A stretch of 64,000 nucleotides of DNA from Streptomyces natalensis ATCC 27448 (lineage in GTDB: Bacteria; Actinomycetota; Actinomycetes; Streptomycetales; Streptomycetaceae). The notes below the pieces were generated by a model. It did no database searches and had not been told where the DNA came from. It saw only the letters and a program-made list of their open reading frames with translations. Each line of letters opens with the position of its first letter. Positions within the stretch are counted from its first letter, which is position 1. The stretch lies in the NCBI RefSeq assembly GCF_000935125.1, contig NZ_JRKI01000029.1:558001-622000 (forward strand), in the 5' to 3' direction. Shown here piece after piece: positions 1-8,165 of this stretch. The translations under genes and the position numbers were made by a program.

Positions 1-293
1 TGGTGACGCTGCCGCCCAGTGACAGCGGCCACCCGGAAGCGACGGCCGGACCCGCCGAACCGCTCGCGGCGCCGCTCTCCTCGGAGGGCGACGAGGGTGG
101 CACCGCCCGCGTCAATCTGCGACTGCCGGCCCACCTCAAGGCGCGCGCCGAGGAGGCCGCGAACCGCGAGGGCCTGTCGCTCAACGCGTGGCTGGTGCGC
201 GCCGTGTCGGCCGCGGTCGACGGCGGCGCGCGGCCGCGTACGACGGAGAAGAGCCACGCCGTCGGACAGAACTTCAAGGGCTGGGTGCGCTAG
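1..293 (+). CDS. HicB-like ribbon-helix-helix protein, C-terminal part
   Basis: The window opens inside this gene. The visible 96 residues can be read from a GTG at position 3, but the full protein probably starts upstream, because the first 30 residues look like a linker and not a natural N-terminus. The segment VNLRLPAHLKARAEE followed by GLSLNAWLVRAV matches the short ribbon-helix-helix/HicB domain found at the C-terminus of actinobacterial proteins. The DUF4097 gene follows after 83 bp, a common actinobacterial pairing. A DNA-binding or antitoxin-like role is inferred from family; no HicA toxin is visible next to it. Confidence 0.6.
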   Translation, partial: VTLPPSDSGHPEATAGPAEPLAAPLSSEGDEGGTARVNLRLPAHLKARAEEAANREGLSLNAWLVRAVSAAVDGGARPRTTEKSHAVGQNFKGWVR

Positions 294-376
294 CCGCGCC
301 CGCGCCCGCTCCACTTCACCCACACCACGTCCCCACCAGCGGGGACGACGATGAGACCCAAGAGGACGGGACAGCT

Positions 377-1222
377 ATGCCTTCTTTCGACACTCCCGAA
401 CCGATCTCGGCAACCGTGCATGTGGAGGCCGGTTCCATCCAGTTCACCGCGGGCGAGCGCCTCGACACGGTCGTCGAGGTGCGGCCCCGCGACCCGAAGC
501 TGGACCGCGATGTGCGGTCGGCCGAGCAGACCGAAGTCACGTACGCAAGCGGCGTCCTGACCGTCAGGACCCCCAAGCTGCGCAATTCGCTTCGCCGCCC
601 GGGCACCGTCGATGTGACGGTCGAACTGCCCACGGGCTCCCGCATCGATATGACCGGCTCCTGGGCCCAGGTGCTCGGCGAGGGCCGGCTCGGCGAGGCC
701 CGTGTGAAGACCTCCGCGGGCGATGTACGCCTGGACACGACCGGGCCGCTGGATCTGACCGCATCGCACGGCTCGATCACCGTGGACCGCGTCGAGGGCA
801 GGGCCGAGATCACCACCAGCACCGGCAGCCTGCGCGTCGGCCTCGTCGACGGCCCCGCCGTTCTGAAGAACTCGCACGGCACCACGACCATCGGTGCCGC
901 GACCGGCGAGCTGCGGGTGAGCAACGCCAACGGCGACATCGACATCCGGCGCGCCGAGAACTCGGTCACCGCCACCACCGCCCACGGCACCGTGCGCGTG
1001 GCCGAAGTGGCCCGCGGCACCGTCCAGTTGGAGACCTCCTACGGCGCCATCGAGGTCGGCATCCGCGAGGGCACGGCCGCCTGGCTCGACGCCAGCTCGC
1101 GCTCCGGGCAGGTGCGCAACGCGCTCACCGAGTCCGAGTCCCCGGAGAAGGCCGAGGACACCGTCGAGGTCCGCGCCCGTACCCGGTACGGCAACATCGA
1201 CATCCTCCGCGCCAAGCCCTGA
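377..1222 (+). CDS. DUF4097 family beta-strand repeat protein
   Basis: This 281-residue protein starts at the ATG at 377, preceded by GAGGAC about ten bases upstream. It consists almost entirely of short beta-strand repeats with recurring SHGS/ITV and ANGDIDI motifs (for example SHGTTTIGAATGELRVSN), the right-handed beta-helix signature of DUF4097 adhesin-like proteins. It has no signal peptide or transmembrane segment, so it is probably cytoplasmic. Its position behind the HicB-like gene suggests co-transcription. The biochemical role of the family is not known; the call rests on repeat pattern and context. Confidence 0.85.
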   Translation: MPSFDTPEPISATVHVEAGSIQFTAGERLDTVVEVRPRDPKLDRDVRSAEQTEVTYASGVLTVRTPKLRNSLRRPGTVDVTVELPTGSRIDMTGSWAQVLGEGRLGEARVKTSAGDVRLDTTGPLDLTASHGSITVDRVEGRAEITTSTGSLRVGLVDGPAVLKNSHGTTTIGAATGELRVSNANGDIDIRRAENSVTATTAHGTVRVAEVARGTVQLETSYGAIEVGIREGTAAWLDASSRSGQVRNALTESESPEKAEDTVEVRARTRYGNIDILRAKP

Positions 1223-1243
1223 ACACCCCCGCGCACCCCACAC

Positions 1244-1373
1244 CATCCTCAACTCACGTCATCCTCAACTCACCCCATCCCTCGACTACTTCATCTCGGA
1301 ACGGGTGAGCCCATGAGTTCTTCTGTCATGCCCACATCACTCGCGCCCACATCACTCATGCCCACAACGCATC
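1244..1373. repeat. Two short degenerate tandem arrays upstream of the P450 gene
   Basis: A 14-bp string (catcctcaactcac) occurs at 1244 and again at 1260, a 16-bp period. A second motif, gcccacatcactc, starts at 1330 and 1345, with a decayed third copy at 1360, a 15-bp period. They fill much of the gap between the DUF4097 stop and the P450 start. They are too short for a known mobile element. Confidence 0.7.
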
Positions 1374-1434
1374 AGGGCGGTCCGCAGTCGACGGCCGCCG
1401 TCCGGCCGCAGTTACCGCCACGAAAGGCAGTCCG

Positions 1435-2661
1435 ATGAGTAACACGGTTCCCGTCCCGCACGGCCTTCCCATGGAGCGCAATGCGGGCCCCTTCGACCCG
1501 CCCCGCGAGATCACCCGGCTGCGCGAGGCCCGCCCGGTCAGTCCCCTGGTCTTCCCCGATGGCCACGAGGGCTGGCTCGTCACCGGCTACGACGCGGTCC
1601 GCCAGCTCCTGGCCGACACCCGGTTCAGCTCCCGCCAGGACATCGGCGTGCTCCACCTGCCGTACGAGACCCCCGGCATGCCCGTCATGACCGAACCGTC
1701 CCCGCAGGTGCCGGGTTTGTTCGTCGCCATGGACCCGCCGGACCACACCCGGCTGCGGCGCAAGCTCACCGGCGCCTTCACCGTCAAACGCATGAAGCAG
1801 CTCGAAGAGCGCATCAGCGACATCGCCGAGCGGCAACTGGACGAGATGGCGCGGCTCACCCCGCCGGTCGACCTGGTCAAGGAGTTCGCGCTGCCGGTGC
1901 CCTCGCTGGTGATCTGCGAACTGCTCGGTGTCCCCTACGAGGACCGGGACAACTTCCAGGTCAACACGGTCAAGTTCATGGCCAAGGACGTGACGCTCGA
2001 CGAGAAGATGGCCGCGTACGGCGCAATGAGCGCGTTCCTCGCCGAACTGGTCACGGGCAAACGCGCCACACCCGGCGAGGACATCCTGTCCGACCTGGCC
2101 CGCGATGAGGACCTCACCATCGAAGAGCTGACCGGTATCGCCTTCCTGCTGCTGCTCGCGGGCCACGAGACCACGGCCAACATGCTGGGGCTGGGCACCT
2201 TCGCGCTCCTGGAGCACCCCGAGCAGCTGGCCGAGCTGCGCGCCAACCCGGATCTGATGCCCGGTGCCGTCGAGGAACTCATGCGCTACCTGGCGGTCGG
2301 CGACATCTTCTACCGCTACGCCACGGAGGACATCGAACTCGGCGGCGAAACCATCGGCAAGGGATCCACCGTCCTGATCTCGCTGCTGGCCGCCAACCGC
2401 GACCCCGAGCGCTTCGAGAACCCCGACACCCTGGACCTCCACCGCAAGGCCCGCGGTCACCTGTCCTTCGGCCACGGCATCCACCAATGCCTCGGCCAGC
2501 AACTGGCCCGCATAGAGATGCGCGCCGGTTTCGACGGACTGCTGCGTCGCTTCCCGACCCTCGAACTCGCCATCCCCGCCGACGAGGTGAAACTCAAGAC
2601 CGACATGAATCTCTACGGCGTCCACGAACTGCCGGTCACGTGGACGGAAACGGCCCGGTAG
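1435..2661 (+). CDS. Cytochrome P450
   Basis: This 408-residue soluble bacterial P450 carries every hallmark motif. The I-helix oxygen-binding motif AGHETT is at residues 242-247, the K-helix ExxR is at E281-R284, and the haem loop FGHGIHQCLG has the thiolate ligand at C352. The length is normal for class I enzymes, which take electrons from ferredoxin and a reductase, but neither partner gene is adjacent. The ATG at 1435 follows GAAAGGCAG. The sequence resembles the CYP105/CYP107-type actinobacterial enzymes that hydroxylate secondary metabolites or xenobiotics. The substrate cannot be inferred here because no biosynthetic cluster surrounds it. Confidence 0.95.
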   Translation: MSNTVPVPHGLPMERNAGPFDPPREITRLREARPVSPLVFPDGHEGWLVTGYDAVRQLLADTRFSSRQDIGVLHLPYETPGMPVMTEPSPQVPGLFVAMDPPDHTRLRRKLTGAFTVKRMKQLEERISDIAERQLDEMARLTPPVDLVKEFALPVPSLVICELLGVPYEDRDNFQVNTVKFMAKDVTLDEKMAAYGAMSAFLAELVTGKRATPGEDILSDLARDEDLTIEELTGIAFLLLLAGHETTANMLGLGTFALLEHPEQLAELRANPDLMPGAVEELMRYLAVGDIFYRYATEDIELGGETIGKGSTVLISLLAANRDPERFENPDTLDLHRKARGHLSFGHGIHQCLGQQLARIEMRAGFDGLLRRFPTLELAIPADEVKLKTDMNLYGVHELPVTWTETAR

Positions 2662-2678
2662 AACCGTCGGCCGAGCGC

Positions 2679-2708
2679 GTCACCCGCCGTCACCCGCCGT
2701 CAGCGGCC
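2679..2708. repeat. 10-bp tandem repeat spanning a stop codon
   Basis: The unit cgtcacccgc occurs at 2679-2688 and 2689-2698, and a diverged copy at 2699-2708 contains the stop codon (complement of 2700-2702) of the leftward SOS-peptidase gene. The array lies between two convergent genes. Confidence 0.65.
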
Positions 2709-3440
2709 CGCACCGGCATCGTCCAAAAGGTGCGGGCCGTTGTTGCGGACGCTGTTGACCGCGCTGGACACGGCGCGGGCGTCGAGATGGCCGGCGGCGG
2801 GGGTCGCCAGCAGGGCGCGGAGTTCGCCGCTGTCCTGGTGGGCCGGGTCGAGCCAGGCGCTCCAGTCGGCGGGCGCGATGGCCAGCGGCATGCGGGGGTG
2901 GACGTGTCCGGCGGCATCGACGGCCTCGGTCGTGATGATGGTGCAGGTCGTCCACCACGCCGCCGGGTCGTCGTCCTCGGCCACCGCCGGGTCGCGCCAG
3001 AACTCGTACAGCCCGGCGAGCGCCATGACCTGACCGTCTTCGGGGCTGATGAAATACGGCTGCTTGCGGGCCTTGGTCGTCTTGGTCGCCGCTACGGGCT
3101 GCCACTCGTAGAAGCCGTCCGCGGGCAGCAGGCAACGGCGCTTGGCGAAGGCCCGGCGGTAGGCCGGCTTCTCGGCCACGGTCTCCACCCTCGCGTTGAT
3201 CATTTTCGCGCCCACGTTCAGGCTCTTCGCCCACGACGGCACCAGCCCCCAGCGCAACGGCCGCAGCTGCCGGGTGATCTCGCCGGTGTCCCGCTCGACG
3301 CGTTCCAGCACCGACCACACGGTGTCGGTCGGGGCCACATTCCAGCTCGGGTCCAGCGCCTGGCCGGGATCCCAGCGCATGACGTCGAACAGGTCCACAA
3401 GGTCTTGCGGACGGCGGGTGGAGACGTAGCGACCGCACAT
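2700..3440 (-). CDS. SOS response-associated peptidase, HMCES/YedK family (SRAP domain)
   Basis: This 246-residue protein starts MCGRY, so the catalytic Cys2 is exposed after removal of Met1. Other SRAP landmarks follow: NVAPT, the NARVET strand, the active-site glutamate motif GFYEW and the HPRMP loop. Members form a thiazolidine crosslink with abasic sites in single-stranded DNA, protecting them during replication. The start is fixed by the invariant MCGR and by a GGAGG ribosome binding site just upstream. It is convergent with the P450 gene. Family and role are secure. Confidence 0.95.
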   Translation of the reverse strand: MCGRYVSTRRPQDLVDLFDVMRWDPGQALDPSWNVAPTDTVWSVLERVERDTGEITRQLRPLRWGLVPSWAKSLNVGAKMINARVETVAEKPAYRRAFAKRRCLLPADGFYEWQPVAATKTTKARKQPYFISPEDGQVMALAGLYEFWRDPAVAEDDDPAAWWTTCTIITTEAVDAAGHVHPRMPLAIAPADWSAWLDPAHQDSGELRALLATPAAGHLDARAVSSAVNSVRNNGPHLLDDAGAGR

Positions 3441-3516
3441 ACCTCCACCCTGCCAGGCCAGCCGGTCACTCGGGCCGGATCGCCCCCACCAGGCGCGCGC
3501 CGCCGGAGGGGGCGAG

Positions 3517-4074
3517 CTACTGCCCGCGGCCCGTGACGTAGTCCCGGGCCCGGTCGACCAGGCCGAGGCCGGGCGCCAGGAGCTTGTTGGCCGGCGGCGT
3601 GCTCGGGGCCGCCGGATGGGGCCGGGTGGGGGCGGTCTTCTTCGCCTCGCGGACCTTCTTACCCAGGCTCTCCAGGACAAAGGGGTGGACACCCGTACGC
3701 AGCTGCTCGAAGAGGTGGTTCTCCTCGTCGTCCACGTGCGCGAGGACCTCGGTGCGCAGCTCGCGCACCAGGCGGTCGAAGTCGGCGTCGTCCGGTTCGC
3801 GGCCCTCCAGGTCCTTCAGAAGCCGTTCGACGCGGCCGTGGTCGGCGATCTCCTTGTCCGCCAGCGCATCGCCGTCCTCAAGGTGCTCGCGCACCGCCGG
3901 GTAGAGGTGCTGCTCTTCGGCGACCGAGTGCCGTACCAGCTCGATGGTCAGGGCATCGATCAGCCGCTTGCGGTCCGTGCTGCCGGGAGCCGCGTCGTCG
4001 AACTGTTCAAAGAGTGCGTCGACCTCGCGGTGGTCGACGAGCAGCTCCGCAATGACGTCCCCGCCGTGGCCCAT
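3517..4074 (-). CDS. Hemerythrin HHE cation-binding domain protein
   Basis: This 185-residue protein opens with a helical bundle containing LLVDHREVDALF, HSVAEEQHLYPAV, ADHGRVERLL and HVDDEENHLFEQL. These provide the spaced His and Glu residues of a hemerythrin-like di-iron site. The last 40 residues are proline-rich and basic. The ATG follows AGGAGG at ideal spacing. Actinobacterial relatives are implicated in oxygen, nitric oxide or oxidative-stress responses. The two genes on either side are on the same strand, but a strong terminator separates the upstream permease, so it is probably expressed on its own. Confidence 0.9.
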   Translation of the reverse strand: MGHGGDVIAELLVDHREVDALFEQFDDAAPGSTDRKRLIDALTIELVRHSVAEEQHLYPAVREHLEDGDALADKEIADHGRVERLLKDLEGREPDDADFDRLVRELRTEVLAHVDDEENHLFEQLRTGVHPFVLESLGKKVREAKKTAPTRPHPAAPSTPPANKLLAPGLGLVDRARDYVTGRGQ

Positions 4075-4231
4075 ATGGTGCCGCCTCCTGGTGGTGCTCG
4101 GACGGCCGGCCTACCCGGCCGTCCGACCGACCCGTTCCCTCCTGCCGAGCCGGGTACAACCCCCGCTGTAAAAGTCCGCTGAACCGGCGGACACGGCCGA
4201 GGAGCGCGGCGCCCGGTGGCCCGGACACCAG

Positions 4232-4273
4232 CAAGCCGTGGGACCGCCGGATGTCCGGCGGTCCCACGGCTTG
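4232..4273 (-). terminator. Intrinsic terminator of the APC permease gene
   Basis: A perfect 19-bp inverted repeat (4232-4250 and 4255-4273) with a four-base loop begins 18 bp beyond the permease stop codon. It lacks a long U tract, as is usual for Streptomyces terminators. Confidence 0.85.
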
Positions 4274-4290
4274 TCAGGTCGGGTACGAGG

Positions 4291-5946
4291 TCAGTGACCG
4301 CCCTCGTCCACGACCGCGACCTCCTCGATGTTCTGCTCGATGGCCTCGCCGGAGACGGCGGTGGCGCGGGCCCAGTAGTAGATCCCCACGGCGAACGCCG
4401 AGACGAGCGCCATGTCCCACCACATCGGGATGTGGCTCTGGCCGCCGAAGCCGCCCTGCCAGGAGATGACGCCCATGCCGATCAGGTACACCGGAAGCCA
4501 CTGCGCGGCCTTCCAGTCCAGTCGCGGCGCGTTCGGCAGCCGCTTCTTCGTCGCGTACACGGCGTAGCTGCCGAGCAGTACGTAGCCCATGATGATCGCC
4601 CAGCCGAGCCGCTGGAGGGTGTCCCAGCCGGCCCAGTAGATGATCAGGCTCGCGACGACGAAGGCTATCGGCGAGATCACGTTGCCGCCGGGCAGGCGGT
4701 ACGGGCGCTCGTGGTTCGGCAGCCGGTCACGGAACACACCGAAGGCCAGCGGCGCACCGGCGTACATCAGGACGCTCGCCGAGGTGATGAAGGAGACCAG
4801 CTCCTGCCAGCTCGGGAAGGGCAGGAAGCAGATCACGCCGGTCACGAACGAGATGATCAGGCCGAACCACGGCACACCGCGCTTGTCGGTCTTCTCGAAC
4901 GCCCGGGGGGCGTAGCCGTTCTTGCTCAGGCCGTAGGAGATACGCGAGGTGGACGTGGTGTAGATCAGGCCGGTGCCACCGGGAGAGATGATCGCGTCCG
5001 CGTACAGGACCCAGCCGAGCCAGCCCAGGCCGATCAGGGTGGCCAGACCGGCCCACGGGCCGCTGATGCCGACGTAGTTCAGCTTGGCCCAGCCGTGTGC
5101 GAAGGAGGCCAGCGGCAGGGCGCCGATGTAGACCACCTGGAGCGCGATGTAGATGACCGCGCCGATCGCGACCGACCCGATCGTTGCGCGCGGCAGGTCA
5201 CGCTTGGGGTTGCGGCTCTCGCCCGCGAGCTGGATGGCCTGCTCGAAGCCGAGCAGCGCGAAGATGATGCCGCTGGTGCTGATCGCGCTGAGCACGCCCT
5301 TGGCGCCGAACGGGGCGAAGCCGTGCGAGGTGAAGTTGTGCGGGTGGAAGTTGGTCGCCGCGATGACGAAGATCGCCCCGAGGGGTACGGCGATCTTCCA
5401 CCACGTCGCCGCACTGTTGGTGTGCGCCAGCACCTTCACGCCGAGGAAGTTCACGGCGACGAAGACCGCCATCAGGAGGACGGCGACGACGAGACCGCTC
5501 GCCGTGAGCGTCCCGTTCGCATTCAGGAATCCCTGGGCCCACTTCCAGTGACCGGCATAGCCGATCATGGCCTCGACCTCGATCGGGGCGACGGTCGCCG
5601 CCTGGAGCCAGGAGAACCAGCCGAACGACATGCCCGCCAGGCCGCCGAAGGCGTAGTGCGGGTACCGCGCCGTACCGCCGGCGACCGGGAAGAGGCCACC
5701 GAGCTCGGCATGCACCAGCGCAAGGAGAATGATCGCAACTGCGCCGATGCCCCAGGAGATGACCGCGGCGGGTCCCGCCACGACCACGGCCTTCTGGGCG
5801 CCGTAGAGCCAGCCGGATCCGATGATGGAGCCGACCGACGCCCACATCAGACCGATCAGTCCCACATCCCTGCGGAGGGAGCCACCCTTTCCGAGGGAGC
5901 CGGGTTCGCCTGCCCTCGGTGCAGAGATTTCGTCAACGTTTGCCAT
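4291..5946 (-). CDS. APC superfamily amino acid permease
   Basis: This 551-residue integral membrane protein has about twelve hydrophobic segments. It opens with the APC signature region LIGLMWASVGSIIGSGWLYG (TM1, the unwound substrate-binding segment). The cytoplasmic N-terminus of about 25 residues and the acidic C-terminal tail ending VDEGGH are typical. It probably exchanges or symports an amino acid; acidic amino acids are possible by resemblance to YveA-like members, but specificity is not visible. The ATG follows AAAGGG. A 7-bp palindrome and a TATAAC box lie upstream, and a strong terminator lies downstream, so it forms its own transcription unit. Confidence 0.92.
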   Translation of the reverse strand: MANVDEISAPRAGEPGSLGKGGSLRRDVGLIGLMWASVGSIIGSGWLYGAQKAVVVAGPAAVISWGIGAVAIILLALVHAELGGLFPVAGGTARYPHYAFGGLAGMSFGWFSWLQAATVAPIEVEAMIGYAGHWKWAQGFLNANGTLTASGLVVAVLLMAVFVAVNFLGVKVLAHTNSAATWWKIAVPLGAIFVIAATNFHPHNFTSHGFAPFGAKGVLSAISTSGIIFALLGFEQAIQLAGESRNPKRDLPRATIGSVAIGAVIYIALQVVYIGALPLASFAHGWAKLNYVGISGPWAGLATLIGLGWLGWVLYADAIISPGGTGLIYTTSTSRISYGLSKNGYAPRAFEKTDKRGVPWFGLIISFVTGVICFLPFPSWQELVSFITSASVLMYAGAPLAFGVFRDRLPNHERPYRLPGGNVISPIAFVVASLIIYWAGWDTLQRLGWAIIMGYVLLGSYAVYATKKRLPNAPRLDWKAAQWLPVYLIGMGVISWQGGFGGQSHIPMWWDMALVSAFAVGIYYWARATAVSGEAIEQNIEEVAVVDEGGH

Positions 5947-6048
5947 TGGAGCCCTTTCAAGACAGGGACTGGCTGGAAATTTGCATCAGGCTAGGGAGCA
6001 TGCACGGACCTGCAAAGGGGCCTCGGCTGAATAGTTATATTCTTTGGA

Positions 6049-6068
6049 GAAATCCTTGCTTGGATTTC
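6049..6068 (-). promoter_or_regulatory. Palindrome next to the permease promoter, candidate operator
   Basis: A perfect 7-bp inverted repeat, gaaatcc at 6049-6055 and ggatttc at 6062-6068, sits just upstream of the minus-strand TATAAC element (6034-6039). It would overlap the -35 region, where a repressor or activator could act. The regulator is unknown. Confidence 0.4.
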
Positions 6069-6247
6069 GGCTCGCCATTGTGGACATTTCCCTGAACGCA
6101 TGCAGGGGGGTGGGCTTTATCCGCGCCTTACACAGCGGAAGGCGATCGACCGATTACCCCAAGCGACCTTCGGCGCGTCTTTCCTTGACGCAAACTTGAA
6201 CTTTCGCAAAGAGGAATAAATCTTCCACAGAAGACCCGGTTCGGCGA

Positions 6248-6278
6248 CCGCGGCACCCAACACCCCTTGGTGCCGCGG
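6248..6278. repeat. 10-bp-stem inverted repeat
   Basis: The arms 6248-6257 and 6269-6278 (ccgcggcacc and ggtgccgcgg) are perfectly complementary across an 11-base loop. A further ggtgccgc copy follows near 6287. It is not next to the end of any gene, so a terminator role is uncertain. Confidence 0.5.
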
Positions 6279-6375
6279 ACACTTGGTGCCGCCCACCGTG
6301 TGAAGCGATGCTCACAGACGACGCCGGGCACCGAGAGAGCCACCTCGGCGGGGCAAATCGGATAGATATGGGCGA

Positions 6376-6913
6376 ATGACACTGCGCCCCGGCAAAACCC
6401 CGTCCCCGCAGTCCGTCCTGTCCGTCCTGTCCGCCCTGTGCGGCGTCACTGCGCTGCTGCTCGGCACGGGGTGCGGCGGCCCCGCGGGCTCCTCGGCCTC
6501 CCCCGGCCGCCCCTCACCCCACCGTTCCCAGCAGGGCCTCGTTTGGAAGGGCTGCCCGCTGCCGGGGCAGCCGGGCCGTCAGTGCACGACGGTGGCCGAG
6601 CAGGGGCAGACCGCTCGGCAAGATCACGACACCCGCTGCCGGGCCGCGCCCGCTGGTCATCAACGGCACCCAGGACCCCCGTACGGGAATCGCGGGCGCC
6701 CGGGCGGTGGCCCGCCGCCTCGACGCGAAGCTGGTGACCTTCACGGGGCGCACGCATATCGCGACCACGGGCGGGGTGGAGTGCGTGCAGCGGGCGGCGG
6801 CGCGGTTCCTGGTTTCGGGGACCACCGGGGGGACGGGAAGTACGGGAAGTACGGGAAGTACGGGAAGTACGGGGAGCACGGCGAGTACGGGGCGCCTGTC
6901 CGCGTGCGGCTAG
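6376..6913 (+). pseudogene. Remnant of a secreted tripeptidyl aminopeptidase (alpha/beta hydrolase)
   Basis: The frame from the ATG at 6376 encodes a lipoprotein-type signal (LLLGTGC lipobox) and then GLVWKGCPLPG, which resembles the N-terminus of SlpD/SlpE-like peptidases. After about 75 codons the homology moves to a second frame. That frame, read to the stop at 6913, gives LVINGTQDPRTGIAGARAVA, then GRTHIA and VECVQRAAARFLVSG, the typical C-terminal TAP-like domain with its catalytic His. The roughly 300-400 residue core with the nucleophilic Ser is missing. The gene has therefore suffered an internal deletion plus a frameshift. A 9-bp array extends the tail. Confidence 0.75.
6833..6895 (+). 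repeat. 9-bp tandem repeat at the end of the peptidase remnant
   Basis: Four perfect copies of acgggaagt (6833-6868) are followed by three decayed copies up to 6895. In the C-terminal-domain frame they encode GST tripeptides. Confidence 0.9.
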
Positions 6914-6934
6914 CGGGACCCGCCGGCGTCCGGG

Positions 6935-8101
6935 TCAGGCATCGAGGCCGCCACGCTCGATGAGCTGGCGGGTGATCACGTTGCGCTGGATCTCGTTGGT
7001 CCCCTCTCCGACGATCATCAGCGGTGCGTCGCGGAAGTAGCGCTCCACATCGAACTCGGTGGAATAGCCGTACCCACCATGGATACGGACGGCGTTGACG
7101 GCGATCTGCAAGGCCGTCTCGGAGGCGAACAGCTTCGCCATCCCCGCCTCCATATCGACCCGGCGCCCCGCGTCGGCTTCCCTGGCCGCGTACAGGGTGA
7201 GCTGGCGCGCGGCGGTGAGCGCGGTGGCCATGTCGGCGAGGTGGTTGCCGATCGACTGGTGTTTCCAGATCGGCTTGCCGAACGCTTCGCGCTGCTGCGC
7301 ATAGGCAAGGGCGTCCTCCAGCGCGGCCCGGCCCACGCCCAGCGCACGGGCGGCCACCTGGATCCGGCCCGTCTCCAGCCCCTTCATCATCTGCGCGAAG
7401 CCCTTGCCCTCGACGCCCCCCAGTACGGCGTCGGCCGGAGCGCGGTAGCCGTCGAAGGACAACTCGCAGCTCTCCACGCCCTTGTAGCCGAGTTTGGGGA
7501 GGTCGCGGGAGACGGTGAGGCCGGGTCCGTGCTCGACAAGGAGGAGGGAGATGCCCCGGTGCGCGGGGGCCGCGTCCGGGTCGGTCTTGCACAGCAGCGC
7601 GATCAGCCCGGAGCGGCGCGCATTGGTGATCCACGTTTTCGCGCCGTCGATCTCGTAGCCGACGGTGTGCTTACGGGCGACAGTGCGCAGGGCCTGGAGG
7701 TCGGAGCCGCCGCCCGGTTCGGTCAGGGCCATGGTCGCCCGTACCTCGCCGGTCGCCATCTTCGGCAGATACCGGCGCTTTTGCTCCTCGGTGCCGAAGT
7801 GCAGCAGCAGTTTGGCGACCACGGTGTGGCCGCCCATCGCGCCGGCCAGGCTCATCCACCCTCGGGCGAGCTCCTCGGAGATCAGCACATAGCAGGGGGT
7901 GGAGACGGGGGTGCCGCCGTACTCCTCCGGGATGGCGAGGCCGAAGACGCCGAGCCGCTTCATCTGCTCGATCAGGGCCTCGGGGTAGGTGTTGGTGTGG
8001 TCGAGTTCCCTGGCGACCGGCTTGACGCTCTTGTCGACGAAGTCGCGCACCGTGCCGACGATGCACCGTTCGTCCTCGGACAGGATGTCGAGGGTGCTCA
8101 T
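6935..8101 (-). CDS. Acyl-CoA dehydrogenase
   Basis: This 388-residue flavoprotein has the full acyl-CoA dehydrogenase architecture: an N-terminal helical domain, a beta domain with MALTEPGGGSDL and WITNARRSG, and a C-terminal helical domain with YGYSTEFDVERYFRDA. The motif GEGTNEIQRN carries the glutamate expected to act as catalytic base in short and medium-chain enzymes. It oxidises an acyl-CoA thioester to the enoyl-CoA using FAD. It is the last gene of a leftward operon, 64 bp after the CoA-transferase. That transferase probably supplies its substrate as a CoA ester. Confidence 0.93.
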   Translation of the reverse strand: MSTLDILSEDERCIVGTVRDFVDKSVKPVARELDHTNTYPEALIEQMKRLGVFGLAIPEEYGGTPVSTPCYVLISEELARGWMSLAGAMGGHTVVAKLLLHFGTEEQKRRYLPKMATGEVRATMALTEPGGGSDLQALRTVARKHTVGYEIDGAKTWITNARRSGLIALLCKTDPDAAPAHRGISLLLVEHGPGLTVSRDLPKLGYKGVESCELSFDGYRAPADAVLGGVEGKGFAQMMKGLETGRIQVAARALGVGRAALEDALAYAQQREAFGKPIWKHQSIGNHLADMATALTAARQLTLYAAREADAGRRVDMEAGMAKLFASETALQIAVNAVRIHGGYGYSTEFDVERYFRDAPLMIVGEGTNEIQRNVITRQLIERGGLDA

Positions 8102-8165
8102 GTGGTGTGTTCGCTCCTTGCGGGAGGAGGGCGGCCGAACTACGGGGCGGTACCGGCGCGGAGGT

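Larger units (their letters stand above)
5947..6375. other. 429-bp intergenic region, relatively AT-rich, upstream of the permease
   Basis: No convincing gene lies here. It contains a likely leftward promoter for the permease, with a -10-like TATAAC on the minus strand at 6034-6039. It also holds the 6049-6068 palindrome and a 10-bp-stem hairpin at 6248-6278. A short leftward open frame (6128-6382) has no recognisable domain or codon bias. Confidence 0.6.

Noticed and set aside
290..1252. 320-codon open frame on the minus strand
   Set aside because: It is antisense to the DUF4097 gene and its composition is that of a GC-biased shadow frame, with no domain.
6128..6382. Small leftward open frame in the permease upstream region
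   Set aside because: It has no ribosome binding site, codon bias or similarity and overlaps regulatory-looking sequence.
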